From: Dyadobacter sp. UC 10
Lineage (GTDB): Bacteria > Bacteroidota > Bacteroidia > Cytophagales > Spirosomataceae
DNA length: 64,000 nucleotides
Reading direction: 5' to 3'
NCBI RefSeq assembly: GCF_008369915.1
Contig: NZ_VSRN01000001.1
Coordinates: forward strand, 124,001 to 188,000
The translations under genes were made by a program, and so were the position numbers. Shown here one piece after another: positions 43,001 to 49,103 of this stretch. A model generated the notes under the pieces. The model saw nothing but the letters and a program-made list of their open reading frames with translations, did not search any database and was not told the origin of the DNA. Positions within the stretch are counted from its first letter, which is position 1. Every line of letters begins with the position of its first letter.

Positions 43001-43207
43001 TCCTTCGATCAGCCCGGTGAAAGAATCATAGAGCTCCGGAGAAGCTACATAAATCGCTTCCAGTACGGCAGGCTGTGAGAAAAAATGAATAATTTCCTGT
43101 TCAAATAGTTCAGGCTGATTTTTGACCCGCTCGTTGAACTGGTAAAAGACATCCAGGGGAAGCTGTGGGCGTCTTAGCAGAAAGAACCCTTGGGAAAGAA
43201 TAGGCAT
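40046..43207 (-). CDS. lanB: Full-length class I lanthipeptide dehydratase LanB
   Basis: A 1053-residue protein. Residues about 1-650 match the LanB glutamylation domain (opening FFLLRRPQLPLD, then MTSRSTPYGLFAGCAMG near 95 and LSTGEVILRSKKLNKRVIP near 580). Residues about 760-1030 match the SpaB_C/thiopeptide-type elimination domain (WLYVKIYTGTKTADRLL, FFLRFGDPDEHIRLRFF). It uses glutamyl-tRNA to dehydrate Ser and Thr in the precursors. Both domains sit in one chain, unlike the split dehydratases of some Bacteroidota. It lies 101 bases after the fifth precursor gene in the same direction. The C-terminus has a short basic tail. Confidence 0.93.
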   Translation of the reverse strand: MPILSQGFFLLRRPQLPLDVFYQFNERVKNQPELFEQEIIHFFSQPAVLEAIYVASPELYDSFTGLIEGRVKTGIDKLLKTFYKYLVRMTSRSTPYGLFAGCAMGEFGQQTRIEFDKAQPHFTHARLDMNYVAEMAAGLLKKNNVRQQLNFFVNTSLYRIGDTYRYVESFLRNKRRLYVLASVEASTYLDIVLSTARRGATLYELANAIVTDDITLSEAEEYVDAIIHAQILVSELEATVTGEEFFHTIIGKLEGMEGTAEDVFQLKKIGGLLQSREPGVSKYKAVESVIANHFVTTGSKDLIQTDLFYNTQSCVLNEQVIGLLTKEYKNIELLGHKNPQPEMDQFRRNFFERYEQREMPLLEVLDSETGIGYGRVTTGKADNLPLLDEMQLPGNSKPNATEWSPLVKFREKLYHQAIAEGTKSVSLTDAMLNELRKDMPVTRTAPDSFYLFGTLIADSQAEMDNGRFKFAFQAMGGPSGVKLIGRFCHGNPQLTDWVKKAAREEEAFCPDAVFAEVAHLPEARVGNVLMRPHFREFEIPYLAGSSLPEENQIMPEDLMVSVLSTGEVILRSKKLNKRVIPSLTNAHNFSNGLPVYRFLCELAYQEDYQYFGWNWNYLSSRTFLPRVEYKHWILSRATWNLEKDSFASLLGKDVAYAKEWQNVRDNLDIPRFVQLRQGDSEFLIDGESDISVQILCDSLRKYGRVVITEFLEGQGGAILGDEENRYAHELLIPLLNQKEAITAPLATTKLTEPPVEVKRNFMVGSEWLYVKIYTGTKTADRLLTSLIKPFAEKLLQENVIQKWFFLRFGDPDEHIRLRFFHGSNPVFWNTVMQQLNEILHPLIENGTVQKVQLDTYKRELERYGHNAFEEVESIFFADSVATIGLLDMLEGDEGERYRWLLGLRSVDRLLDDLNYSLPQKKILMDLLQESFFNEFKGNTALTVQLNDKYRAHSKEIASFLNPQDDETNGILEVIELLDQRSERIKASHAILLPGMTKPKAGFTSSLVHMLLNRLFVSKQRVHELVIYHYLKKYYESTLARQQKNTAREMMKEQ

Positions 43208-43308
43208 AACGCTGAAAGATTTAGATCTGGGGACCTGAAAACAATCGTCTAATAAAGAGAGAAAGCCGGCAATCTACCGTTACCGTCTGATACAAAAACA
43301 CTTGAAGG

Positions 43309-43488
43309 TCAGGCACATGAAGTATATCCTGGGCTGGTGGTATGACAGCACGACGCGCCGCTGGTAAAATGCGTCCCGCATCCTCCCTGAAGGAGCTCCG
43401 TCTGGTCAGACGAAAGCTGCTCTACATTCAAATTGGCAATCGTTTCTTTATCAACAGAAAGCTTTGAGTTTAACTTTTTCTTTTTCAT
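43309..43488 (-). CDS. lanA1: Lanthipeptide precursor 1 (closest to lanB)
   Basis: A 59-residue class I precursor. The leader begins MKKKKLNSKLSVDKETIANL and ends in Leu-Gln-Gly-Gly (residues 34-36 region). The core is Cys-rich with four Cys, includes FTSGASCC and ends YTSCA. It is the most divergent of the five cores, with a Cys directly after Gly-Gly. Cys and Ser/Thr would make thioether rings after LanB and LanC action. I start at the ATG at 43488, which gives the leader common to all five, over an ATG 24 bases upstream. Confidence 0.9.
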   Translation of the reverse strand: MKKKKLNSKLSVDKETIANLNVEQLSSDQTELLQGGCGTHFTSGASCCHTTSPGYTSCA

Positions 43489-43544
43489 AACCGTAGTTTT
43501 TAAAAGTGACAAGCAGAGACCAGCCTTTGCTCATATAAATTTTT

Positions 43545-43715
43545 TCATACACACGATGTGTACTGATCACCGCAGCAGGATATCGGCATTCCGGTAAATG
43601 GGGTTACCCCACCCTGGATCTCAACTGTCTGGTTTTCCGACAATTGTTCGAAGTTCAGATTGGCAACTGTCTCTTTATCAATTGTCAATTTGGAAGTTGT
43701 GGTTTTCTTTTTCAT
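43545..43715 (-). CDS. lanA2: Lanthipeptide precursor 2
   Basis: A 56-residue precursor. Leader MKKKTTTSKLTIDKETVANL, Gly-Gly at 35-36, then core VTPFTGMPISCCGDQYTSCV (20 residues) with three Cys. Leader and spacer DNA are nearly identical to precursor 3, which points to recent duplication. It is under 60 codons and easily missed. Starts in line with the other four leaders. Confidence 0.9.
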   Translation of the reverse strand: MKKKTTTSKLTIDKETVANLNFEQLSENQTVEIQGGVTPFTGMPISCCGDQYTSCV

Positions 43716-43784
43716 AAATGCCGCGATTGTTAAAAGTGAAATAAAGAAATATGAGCAGAGGATTGCCTTTGCCCATATGAATGC

Positions 43785-43955
43785 TCATCCTAAACAGGAC
43801 GTATAGCCGCCGCAGCATGATCCCGGCGCTCCGGTAAAAGGTGTTGCCCCACCCTGGACCTGGTCGGTCTGGTTTTCCGATAATTGTTCGAAGTTCAGAT
43901 TGGCAATAGTCTCTTTGTCAATTGACAATTTGGAAGTCGTGGTTTTCTTTTTCAT
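43785..43955 (-). CDS. lanA3: Lanthipeptide precursor 3
   Basis: A 56-residue precursor. Leader MKKKTTTSKLSIDKETIANL, then Gly-Gly and core ATPFTGAPGSCCGGYTSCLG with three Cys. It shares the FTG, SCC and YTSC positions with the other cores. The ATG at 43955 is chosen over a longer in-frame reading that overlaps precursor 4 and would lack a leader-like start. Confidence 0.9.
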   Translation of the reverse strand: MKKKTTTSKLSIDKETIANLNFEQLSENQTDQVQGGATPFTGAPGSCCGGYTSCLG

Positions 43956-44032
43956 GATGCACCGATTGTTTAAAATGAAACAAAAGAAATGTGAGCAGAG
44001 GGTTCGTCCTTTGCTCACATTTGGGGGAATTA

Positions 44033-44212
44033 TTAGCAGCAGGAAGTGTAATTGGAACCTCCTTCCGGTGCGCAACAGGAGCCGCCTCCGGTAAATTTGG
44101 TAGCGCCGCCCTGTATTTCTTCAGCCTGTTCCGCTGAGAGCTGTTGAACGTTCAGGTGAGCAATGGTTTCCTTGTCGAGAGAAAGGCGGTTTGGCGTTGA
44201 TTTCTTTTTCAT
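44033..44212 (-). CDS. lanA4: Lanthipeptide precursor 4
   Basis: A 59-residue precursor. Leader MKKKSTPNRLSLDKETIAHL, then EEIQGG and a core starting ATKFTGGGSCC, with a Gly/Glu/Pro-rich middle and a YTSCC end (four Cys). Core length is longer than in precursors 2 and 3 because of the middle loop. It lies about 70 bases after precursor 5, with no visible terminator. Confidence 0.9.
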   Translation of the reverse strand: MKKKSTPNRLSLDKETIAHLNVQQLSAEQAEEIQGGATKFTGGGSCCAPEGGSNYTSCC

Positions 44213-44282
44213 GATTTGCTATTTGTTTTAAAATGAAAAAATTGTGGGCACAGAGTGTGTCACTCCTGCCCACATGATTTGA

Positions 44283-44462
44283 TTAGCAGCAGGAGGTGTA
44301 CGATCCTGTATTACCAATTCCGCAACAAGAGGATCCGCCTGTAAATACTGTTGCACCTCCGTCTACTTCTTGTGTTTGCTCAGCGGAAAGTTGCTCTTCA
44401 TTCAAACGAGCGATAGTTTCCTTGTCAAGTGAAAGCTTTGATGTTTCGGTTTTCTTTTTCAT
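44283..44462 (-). CDS. lanA5: Lanthipeptide precursor 5 (promoter-proximal)
   Basis: A 59-residue precursor, first in the transcript. Leader MKKKTETSKLSLDKETIARL, then EVDGG (in place of QGG) and a core ATVFTGGSSCC with a YTSCC end, four Cys and eight Ser/Thr. Excess Ser/Thr over Cys leaves dehydro residues for the flavin oxidoreductases to reduce. A LytTR-type operator lies 99 bases upstream, so the leader RNA is longer than at other island promoters. Confidence 0.9.
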   Translation of the reverse strand: MKKKTETSKLSLDKETIARLNEEQLSAEQTQEVDGGATVFTGGSSCCGIGNTGSYTSCC

Positions 44463-44561
44463 AATAAAAAATGATTAATAGTTGAAATTGAGACGTGACG
44501 TTCTTGATGGGCCCGAACGAAATCGATACGAATTTGCCTGACGATTCACAGGCCGGTAAAT

Positions 44562-44591
44562 TAACTATACGAAATGTCGATATTAATCGAC
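44562..44591 (-). promoter_or_regulatory. LytTR-type operator of the precursor-lanB operon
   Basis: Read on the minus strand: GTCGATTAA (44591-44583), 12 bases, GTATAGTTA (44570-44562); spacing 21. The distal half-site is also part of a perfect palindrome, TGTCGAT-ATTA-ATCGACA (44575-44592). The match is weaker than at the radical SAM operon, but the spacing is exact. Confidence 0.55.
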
Positions 44592-44696
44592 AAGGGCGTT
44601 CTGCTTGCGTCTGATGTTACGCCATATGGTGTGACAGACCTGATTGTGAGGCTTATTAAGAAAAAAGGAGGGTCGGTTTCCCGGTTTTAGTGATTT

Positions 44697-44726
44697 GTCG
44701 AAATATTACGGGCATTGGTCTATAAA
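44697..44726 (+). promoter_or_regulatory. LytTR-type operator of the LanC-SusCD operon
   Basis: GTCGAAATA (44697-44705), 12 bases, GTCTATAAA (44718-44726); spacing 21. It ends 55 bases before the first LanC start codon. It is one of two operators in the 320-base divergent region between the precursor and cyclase operons. Confidence 0.65.
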
Positions 44727-44781
44727 GTTCTTGGTGGTCGCCTGCTGTAATCAAATTTGTGCAGAAAAAATAAGGATAGTA

Positions 44782-45978
44782 ATGGTACCATCAATGACAT
44801 CAAGGGTTTTGACCGAAGCGGCAAAAAGCAAGATAAATGAAATTTACCACGTCGTATCTGCGAACCAGGAACAACTGACCAGCTTCGGGTTTTCCAGAGG
44901 TTTTTTGGGCGTGTCCGTTCTGAATTACCTGTATTCCGTTCATTCCGCCGAACCGCGGTATTTTAATGAAGCAAAGTTGATGTTTGACAAAGCCTGCGAA
45001 ATGATTGATGGGGACCCCGATAAGAGCTATCCCCAGGATTTCGCAGAACTGGGTATCGTATGCCAGTATTTATATAAAGCAGGTGTTTTGGATGTCGCTC
45101 CTAATGAATTTCTGGAAGACATCGATGTGATATTATTAAAAAAAATGCGTGGCGAATTAGCCCAAAACAATATAGGGGGCTTTGTGAACGGGGCACTGGG
45201 ATACGGGCTTTATTTCCTGCACCGAAGCCACTTCGACCGTGAGCGGATGCAGCCTATTGTTGCAGAGCTTGTGCACGGAATTATCAAAAACGCAATCCGG
45301 ACTGACAAAGGCTGCTACTGGAAATCCCAGCTCAAAGGCAATATTGAAAGCACCTATCTGAGTATGCCGCACGGTTCAGCGGCCGTTGCCCTTTTTCTAA
45401 CCAGGGTTGCAGAAATGGCTTTATTCCCAGCCGATCAGATGAAGGAGATCATTACCCAGACGATTGCCTTCATCGAGCTGCATCGCGTGCAGGACCAGCA
45501 CTATCAATTTATCGACATCGTACAAGATCCCCATAAAAGCAGACTGGCATTGTGTTATGGGGATATGGGTATCGGCTATATGTTACTGAGGGCCGGTAAG
45601 GTATTCAATAACAGCCCCTGGTATCAGGACGGAGTTGCTTTGCTGAAAAATTGTGCAATGCGCCATGATGAAAGTAACACAGGCGTACAGGACGCCGGTA
45701 TCCTGTTCGGGGCTACGGGCCTTGCATTGATGTTTGACCGCATCGGCCGCATTACAAATGACACTTTGATGAAAGAAACTGCCAGATTCTGGTACCTGAA
45801 AATTCTGGAGTATGATAACGCCCAAAATGGTTACGCGGGGTTCAGGGCGGCCAATAATCAGTGGCACACACACACCAATCTGGCTTTCAGCGAGGGAGTA
45901 ATTGGTATCGGATGCGGACTGATCAAGGGGCTGAACCCGGATCATGTGGACTTTGATGATTTAATATGGTTACTCTGA
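44782..45978 (+). CDS. LanC-like protein lacking zinc ligands
   Basis: A 398-residue protein with the LanC (alpha/alpha)-barrel pattern: MPHGSAAV (His197), LALCYGDMGIGY (Cys258) and AGILFGATGLAL (about 306-317). Canonical LanC enzymes bind zinc with one Cys in the CYG motif and a Cys-His pair in CHG. Here the CHG position reads Leu308-Phe309-Gly, so two of three ligands are gone. It should not catalyse ring closure by the usual route and may be a scaffold or partner of the next gene's product. The ATG at 44782 has an AGGA ribosome-binding site; upstream TTG readings lack one. Confidence 0.85.
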   Translation: MVPSMTSRVLTEAAKSKINEIYHVVSANQEQLTSFGFSRGFLGVSVLNYLYSVHSAEPRYFNEAKLMFDKACEMIDGDPDKSYPQDFAELGIVCQYLYKAGVLDVAPNEFLEDIDVILLKKMRGELAQNNIGGFVNGALGYGLYFLHRSHFDRERMQPIVAELVHGIIKNAIRTDKGCYWKSQLKGNIESTYLSMPHGSAAVALFLTRVAEMALFPADQMKEIITQTIAFIELHRVQDQHYQFIDIVQDPHKSRLALCYGDMGIGYMLLRAGKVFNNSPWYQDGVALLKNCAMRHDESNTGVQDAGILFGATGLALMFDRIGRITNDTLMKETARFWYLKILEYDNAQNGYAGFRAANNQWHTHTNLAFSEGVIGIGCGLIKGLNPDHVDFDDLIWLL

Positions 45979-46009
45979 CATTCATTTTTCACCTATCTTT
46001 TTTATACTG

Positions 46010-47227
46010 ATGATAGCGATCAAAGAAAGTATCTGGACCTCCCAAATCGAAGAGCGCCTGCCGAAGCTGACCAAACTGATCGAGCAAAATCCGGTGCAGG
46101 AAAAAAATGTATCCAGGGGCGAGCTGGGTGTAATCATGTACTATTTCTATCTGTCGAGGGTACTCGGTGACGACCGGCTGGCGCAGCAGGCACATATCCG
46201 GCTTGAGCAATTGCTCCGGCAGCTCACAGACAGTGGCCTTGTTAATGCAACTTTATCAAGCGGCCTGGCCGGTTTGGGGCTGGCCCTGGAAATCCTGGTC
46301 AACGAAGGTTTCATCGGCGACGACTACGATCATTTCCTCCGACGTATTGATATATACGTTCATGAAAACAGTATTAAAAAGATTGAAAGGGAAGACACTG
46401 ACTTTTTGCACGGCGGTACCGGCGGATTTCATTATCTCTATTACCGCCTCGACAGAAATCCCGATGTAAGGGGATATCTCAGCGAATATGTACGCAAGCT
46501 GTCCGCCATTACCCATGCAGGCCGGGCCGGGTCCTATCTTAAGAATACCTACATGTGGAGACCTGCCTGGCCTGACGAGATCAATTTCAGCCTGTCACAC
46601 GGAATGGCAGCGTCCATTCTCCTGCTGCTGAATCTTTATGAATCTGAAATTGAACAGGACCTGGCAGCATCGCTGGTTAGAAAGTACATCCGTTTTATCA
46701 CTGTCCACAAAAAAACCGCCGATTATCAGCAAGGGAAGCATTCGTTTTTCCCGAACACGGTTGTTCCGCGTGACGGGGATTTCCGGCCGGCGGAAGAATC
46801 ATCCTACCTGGGTGGCCTCCGCTGGTGCTACGGAGACCTTAATGCAATCCACTTTCTCTACAAGGCCGGCCTGATCCTTCAGGAACCGGAATGGTTTCAG
46901 CTGGCTTCGGAAGCTGGTCTGGCATCCCTTGCCATGAAAGACATCGGGAATGCCAAATGCCACGGTTCGCTATTCTGCCACGGTGCCACCGGCATTGCGC
47001 ATTATTACGATTATCTGCGGCGTATTTCAGGTATTGAAGATTATCAGGCAGGCTATGACCATTGGATGCAGATCGCATTCAGTGAATACCAGAAAGAAGA
47101 AGACCAGCAATTGTATCCGGATCTGTCCGGCAATTTTCTTGAAGGTGCTGTCGGCTCAGGGTTAGTGCTCATGAATGCGCTGCAAGGCGAACCAGGTTAT
47201 TGGGAAAAATTATGGTTACTCTCTTAA
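46010..47227 (+). CDS. lanC: Canonical lanthionine cyclase LanC
   Basis: A 405-residue cyclase. SHGMAAS has the acid/base-type His197, LRWCYGD has zinc ligand Cys273, and LFCHGATGIA has ligands Cys323 and His324. It adds Cys thiols to dehydro residues made by LanB, closing the rings of the five precursors. It starts 31 bases after the zinc-lacking paralogue, and the two align along their length, so the pair came from duplication or repeated capture. It is followed at once by the flavin oxidoreductase genes. A Cys-His pair at 317-318 lies just before the motif and is not a known ligand. Confidence 0.93.
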   Translation: MIAIKESIWTSQIEERLPKLTKLIEQNPVQEKNVSRGELGVIMYYFYLSRVLGDDRLAQQAHIRLEQLLRQLTDSGLVNATLSSGLAGLGLALEILVNEGFIGDDYDHFLRRIDIYVHENSIKKIEREDTDFLHGGTGGFHYLYYRLDRNPDVRGYLSEYVRKLSAITHAGRAGSYLKNTYMWRPAWPDEINFSLSHGMAASILLLLNLYESEIEQDLAASLVRKYIRFITVHKKTADYQQGKHSFFPNTVVPRDGDFRPAEESSYLGGLRWCYGDLNAIHFLYKAGLILQEPEWFQLASEAGLASLAMKDIGNAKCHGSLFCHGATGIAHYYDYLRRISGIEDYQAGYDHWMQIAFSEYQKEEDQQLYPDLSGNFLEGAVGSGLVLMNALQGEPGYWEKLWLLS

Positions 47228-47239
47228 TCGATTTGTAAA

Positions 47240-48160
47240 ATGAAAAAGCCAACCTGTGGGATCCTGGATTTTGGAACCCGCGAAAACGGATTAAACAGCC
47301 TGCTGAAACTCGATGACGTGATCAACTCCGCTGCGACCGCGGAACAACTGGGTTTTTCCAGATACTGGATCAGCGAGCATCATTTTTCCAATAAATCACT
47401 GGCATGGTCCAATCCGCAGGCCGTACTTCCGATACTCGCCTCTTCCACGAAAAAGATCCGGATCGGGATAGCGGGGATACTGCTGAACCTCTACTCCCCC
47501 TACCATATTGCGACGTTTTTCAAGATGCTCAACAATATATACAGCAACCGGATCGACCTGGGGGTTGCGAATGGAAAACCCAACAAACACGCCATTAAAT
47601 ACGCGACCGGGAAGGATGAATTAGACCAATCTTCCGTGTTTGAGGAGAAGTTTGCGGCATTGCTTCACTATTTGCGGGATGACGAGGATCTGTACATGGA
47701 TGGGACTGGTGTAGTAGTGCCTCCTTATAAAGGGCATGTGCCTGATGTCTGGTCCCTATCCAGCTCTGCGTATCGCTCAAACGACCGCATTATCAACCTT
47801 AAAGTTAATTTGTCAAGATCTATTTGCCATGAATATGCAGAGCAAGGCTTTGCGAAAGAGCGGCTCCTGGAATTACGGGAAAGCTATTTCGCGGCCAACG
47901 GTTCCTATCCGAAAATAAATCTGGTGGTCGGGTTTATTTGCGATAGGACCATGCAGAAGGCCCGGCGGACAGCAGAGAAATTTGCGTCTGCCGGCCCCTA
48001 TCTGAACCTGGTAGGTTGTCCTAATTATTTTCAGGAAAAAATAGCGGAATACCAGGAGCTATACGGCGTCGATGAATTCATCCTCTACAATTACAGTGTA
48101 GAATCAAAGGAAAGAAACCTGGCTATGCGCCTCATTGGCAAGGCGGTGCTGGCCGCATAA
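47240..48160 (+). CDS. Luciferase-like flavin oxidoreductase 1
   Basis: A 306-residue LLM-family (TIM-barrel, flavin-binding) protein. Family segments include SRYWISEHHF near residue 39, IRIGIAGILLNLYSPYHIA near 73 and RIDLGVANG near 105. In lanthipeptide pathways, enzymes of this family (LanJC group) reduce dehydroalanine and dehydrobutyrine to D-amino acids. The gene is 12 bases after lanC and is followed by a second copy. True luciferase activity is unlikely. Whether it uses FMN with NAD(P)H or another cofactor cannot be told. Confidence 0.82.
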   Translation: MKKPTCGILDFGTRENGLNSLLKLDDVINSAATAEQLGFSRYWISEHHFSNKSLAWSNPQAVLPILASSTKKIRIGIAGILLNLYSPYHIATFFKMLNNIYSNRIDLGVANGKPNKHAIKYATGKDELDQSSVFEEKFAALLHYLRDDEDLYMDGTGVVVPPYKGHVPDVWSLSSSAYRSNDRIINLKVNLSRSICHEYAEQGFAKERLLELRESYFAANGSYPKINLVVGFICDRTMQKARRTAEKFASAGPYLNLVGCPNYFQEKIAEYQELYGVDEFILYNYSVESKERNLAMRLIGKAVLAA

Positions 48161-48179
48161 CCTCATTATACCATATCCT

Positions 48180-49082
48180 ATGAAACCAATACGAATAGGG
48201 TTAATTGATTTTGGCCAGCGTGCACCGCACCTGAACAGTATGCTCAAATTGCAGAACGTAATTGACTACGCCATTGCCGGGGAAAAGTTGGGTTTCGACA
48301 AATTCTGGCTGGGCGAACACCACATGCCCAAGACCAGCCTCACGTACAGCAACCCCACCAACCTCATCCCCATCCTGGCCACGCATACCAAGAATATGAG
48401 CATCGGCACCGCAGGGACGCTGATCTGTATCCACAATCCGTATCATGTGGCCTCGTCCTATAAACTGTACAACAGCATTTTTCCAAACCGCATCGAGCTT
48501 GGTTTTGCCAACGGCATGCCTTATCAAAACATAGCATTGTATTCGACCGGGAAGAAAAATGAAGATGCCTATCTTGAATTTGATAAAAAGGTAACCGAAA
48601 CAGTGTCTTTTCTGCGTAATGAAGAAGATTTATATCGAAACGACGGCGTTGTGTTGCCGCCATACAAAGGCTTTCTCCCCGAACTCTGGACGCTTGGCAG
48701 CTCGGACAACAGTTTCAGACGCGCCCTATCCCTGGGCACAAACCTGTGCATCTGGACGAGCAGAGAATTCAGCAACGAACAGAAAGACAAACTGGAAAAA
48801 TTCCGGCAGCAATTCTTCGAGCTGCACGGTCGGCACCCGCAGGTCAGAGCGGTGGTAACCGGGATATGCCATCCTTCCTCACGCACCGCGAAACGGATTG
48901 CCATGGGCCAGCAATACGAAGACAAGCTGCCTTATGGTGACGTTAATTCATTTTATGACTTCATCCAGGAATACCGTTCGTATTTCGACCTGCACGATTT
49001 TATGTTTTTCAATGGGATCCTCGATCCCAAATACCGCATGCAGGGCGTCCGGCAACTGAAATATCTGCTTGCAAAATCCTGA
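48180..49082 (+). CDS. Luciferase-like flavin oxidoreductase 2
   Basis: A 300-residue paralogue of the preceding protein: DKFWLGEHHM near residue 39, MSIGTAGTLICIHNPYHVA near 74 and RIELGFANG near 105. The two diverge strongly outside these motifs, so they may act on different residues or different precursors. It starts 19 bases after copy 1 and ends 21 bases before the SusC gene. I start at the ATG at 48180, whose product aligns with copy 1; an earlier in-frame codon overlaps that gene. Confidence 0.82.
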   Translation: MKPIRIGLIDFGQRAPHLNSMLKLQNVIDYAIAGEKLGFDKFWLGEHHMPKTSLTYSNPTNLIPILATHTKNMSIGTAGTLICIHNPYHVASSYKLYNSIFPNRIELGFANGMPYQNIALYSTGKKNEDAYLEFDKKVTETVSFLRNEEDLYRNDGVVLPPYKGFLPELWTLGSSDNSFRRALSLGTNLCIWTSREFSNEQKDKLEKFRQQFFELHGRHPQVRAVVTGICHPSSRTAKRIAMGQQYEDKLPYGDVNSFYDFIQEYRSYFDLHDFMFFNGILDPKYRMQGVRQLKYLLAKS

Positions 49083-49103
49083 ATTTCAACCGAAGTATCT
49101 GAA

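Noticed and set aside
41963..43078. Long open frame (371 codons) on the plus strand across lanB
   Set aside because: It lies wholly inside the well-supported lanB gene on the other strand, has no recognisable motif and no ribosome-binding site.
47240..49082. Bacterial luciferase (light production)
   Set aside because: Only the general LLM fold matches; no luxCDE-type genes are present and the context is lanthipeptide maturation.
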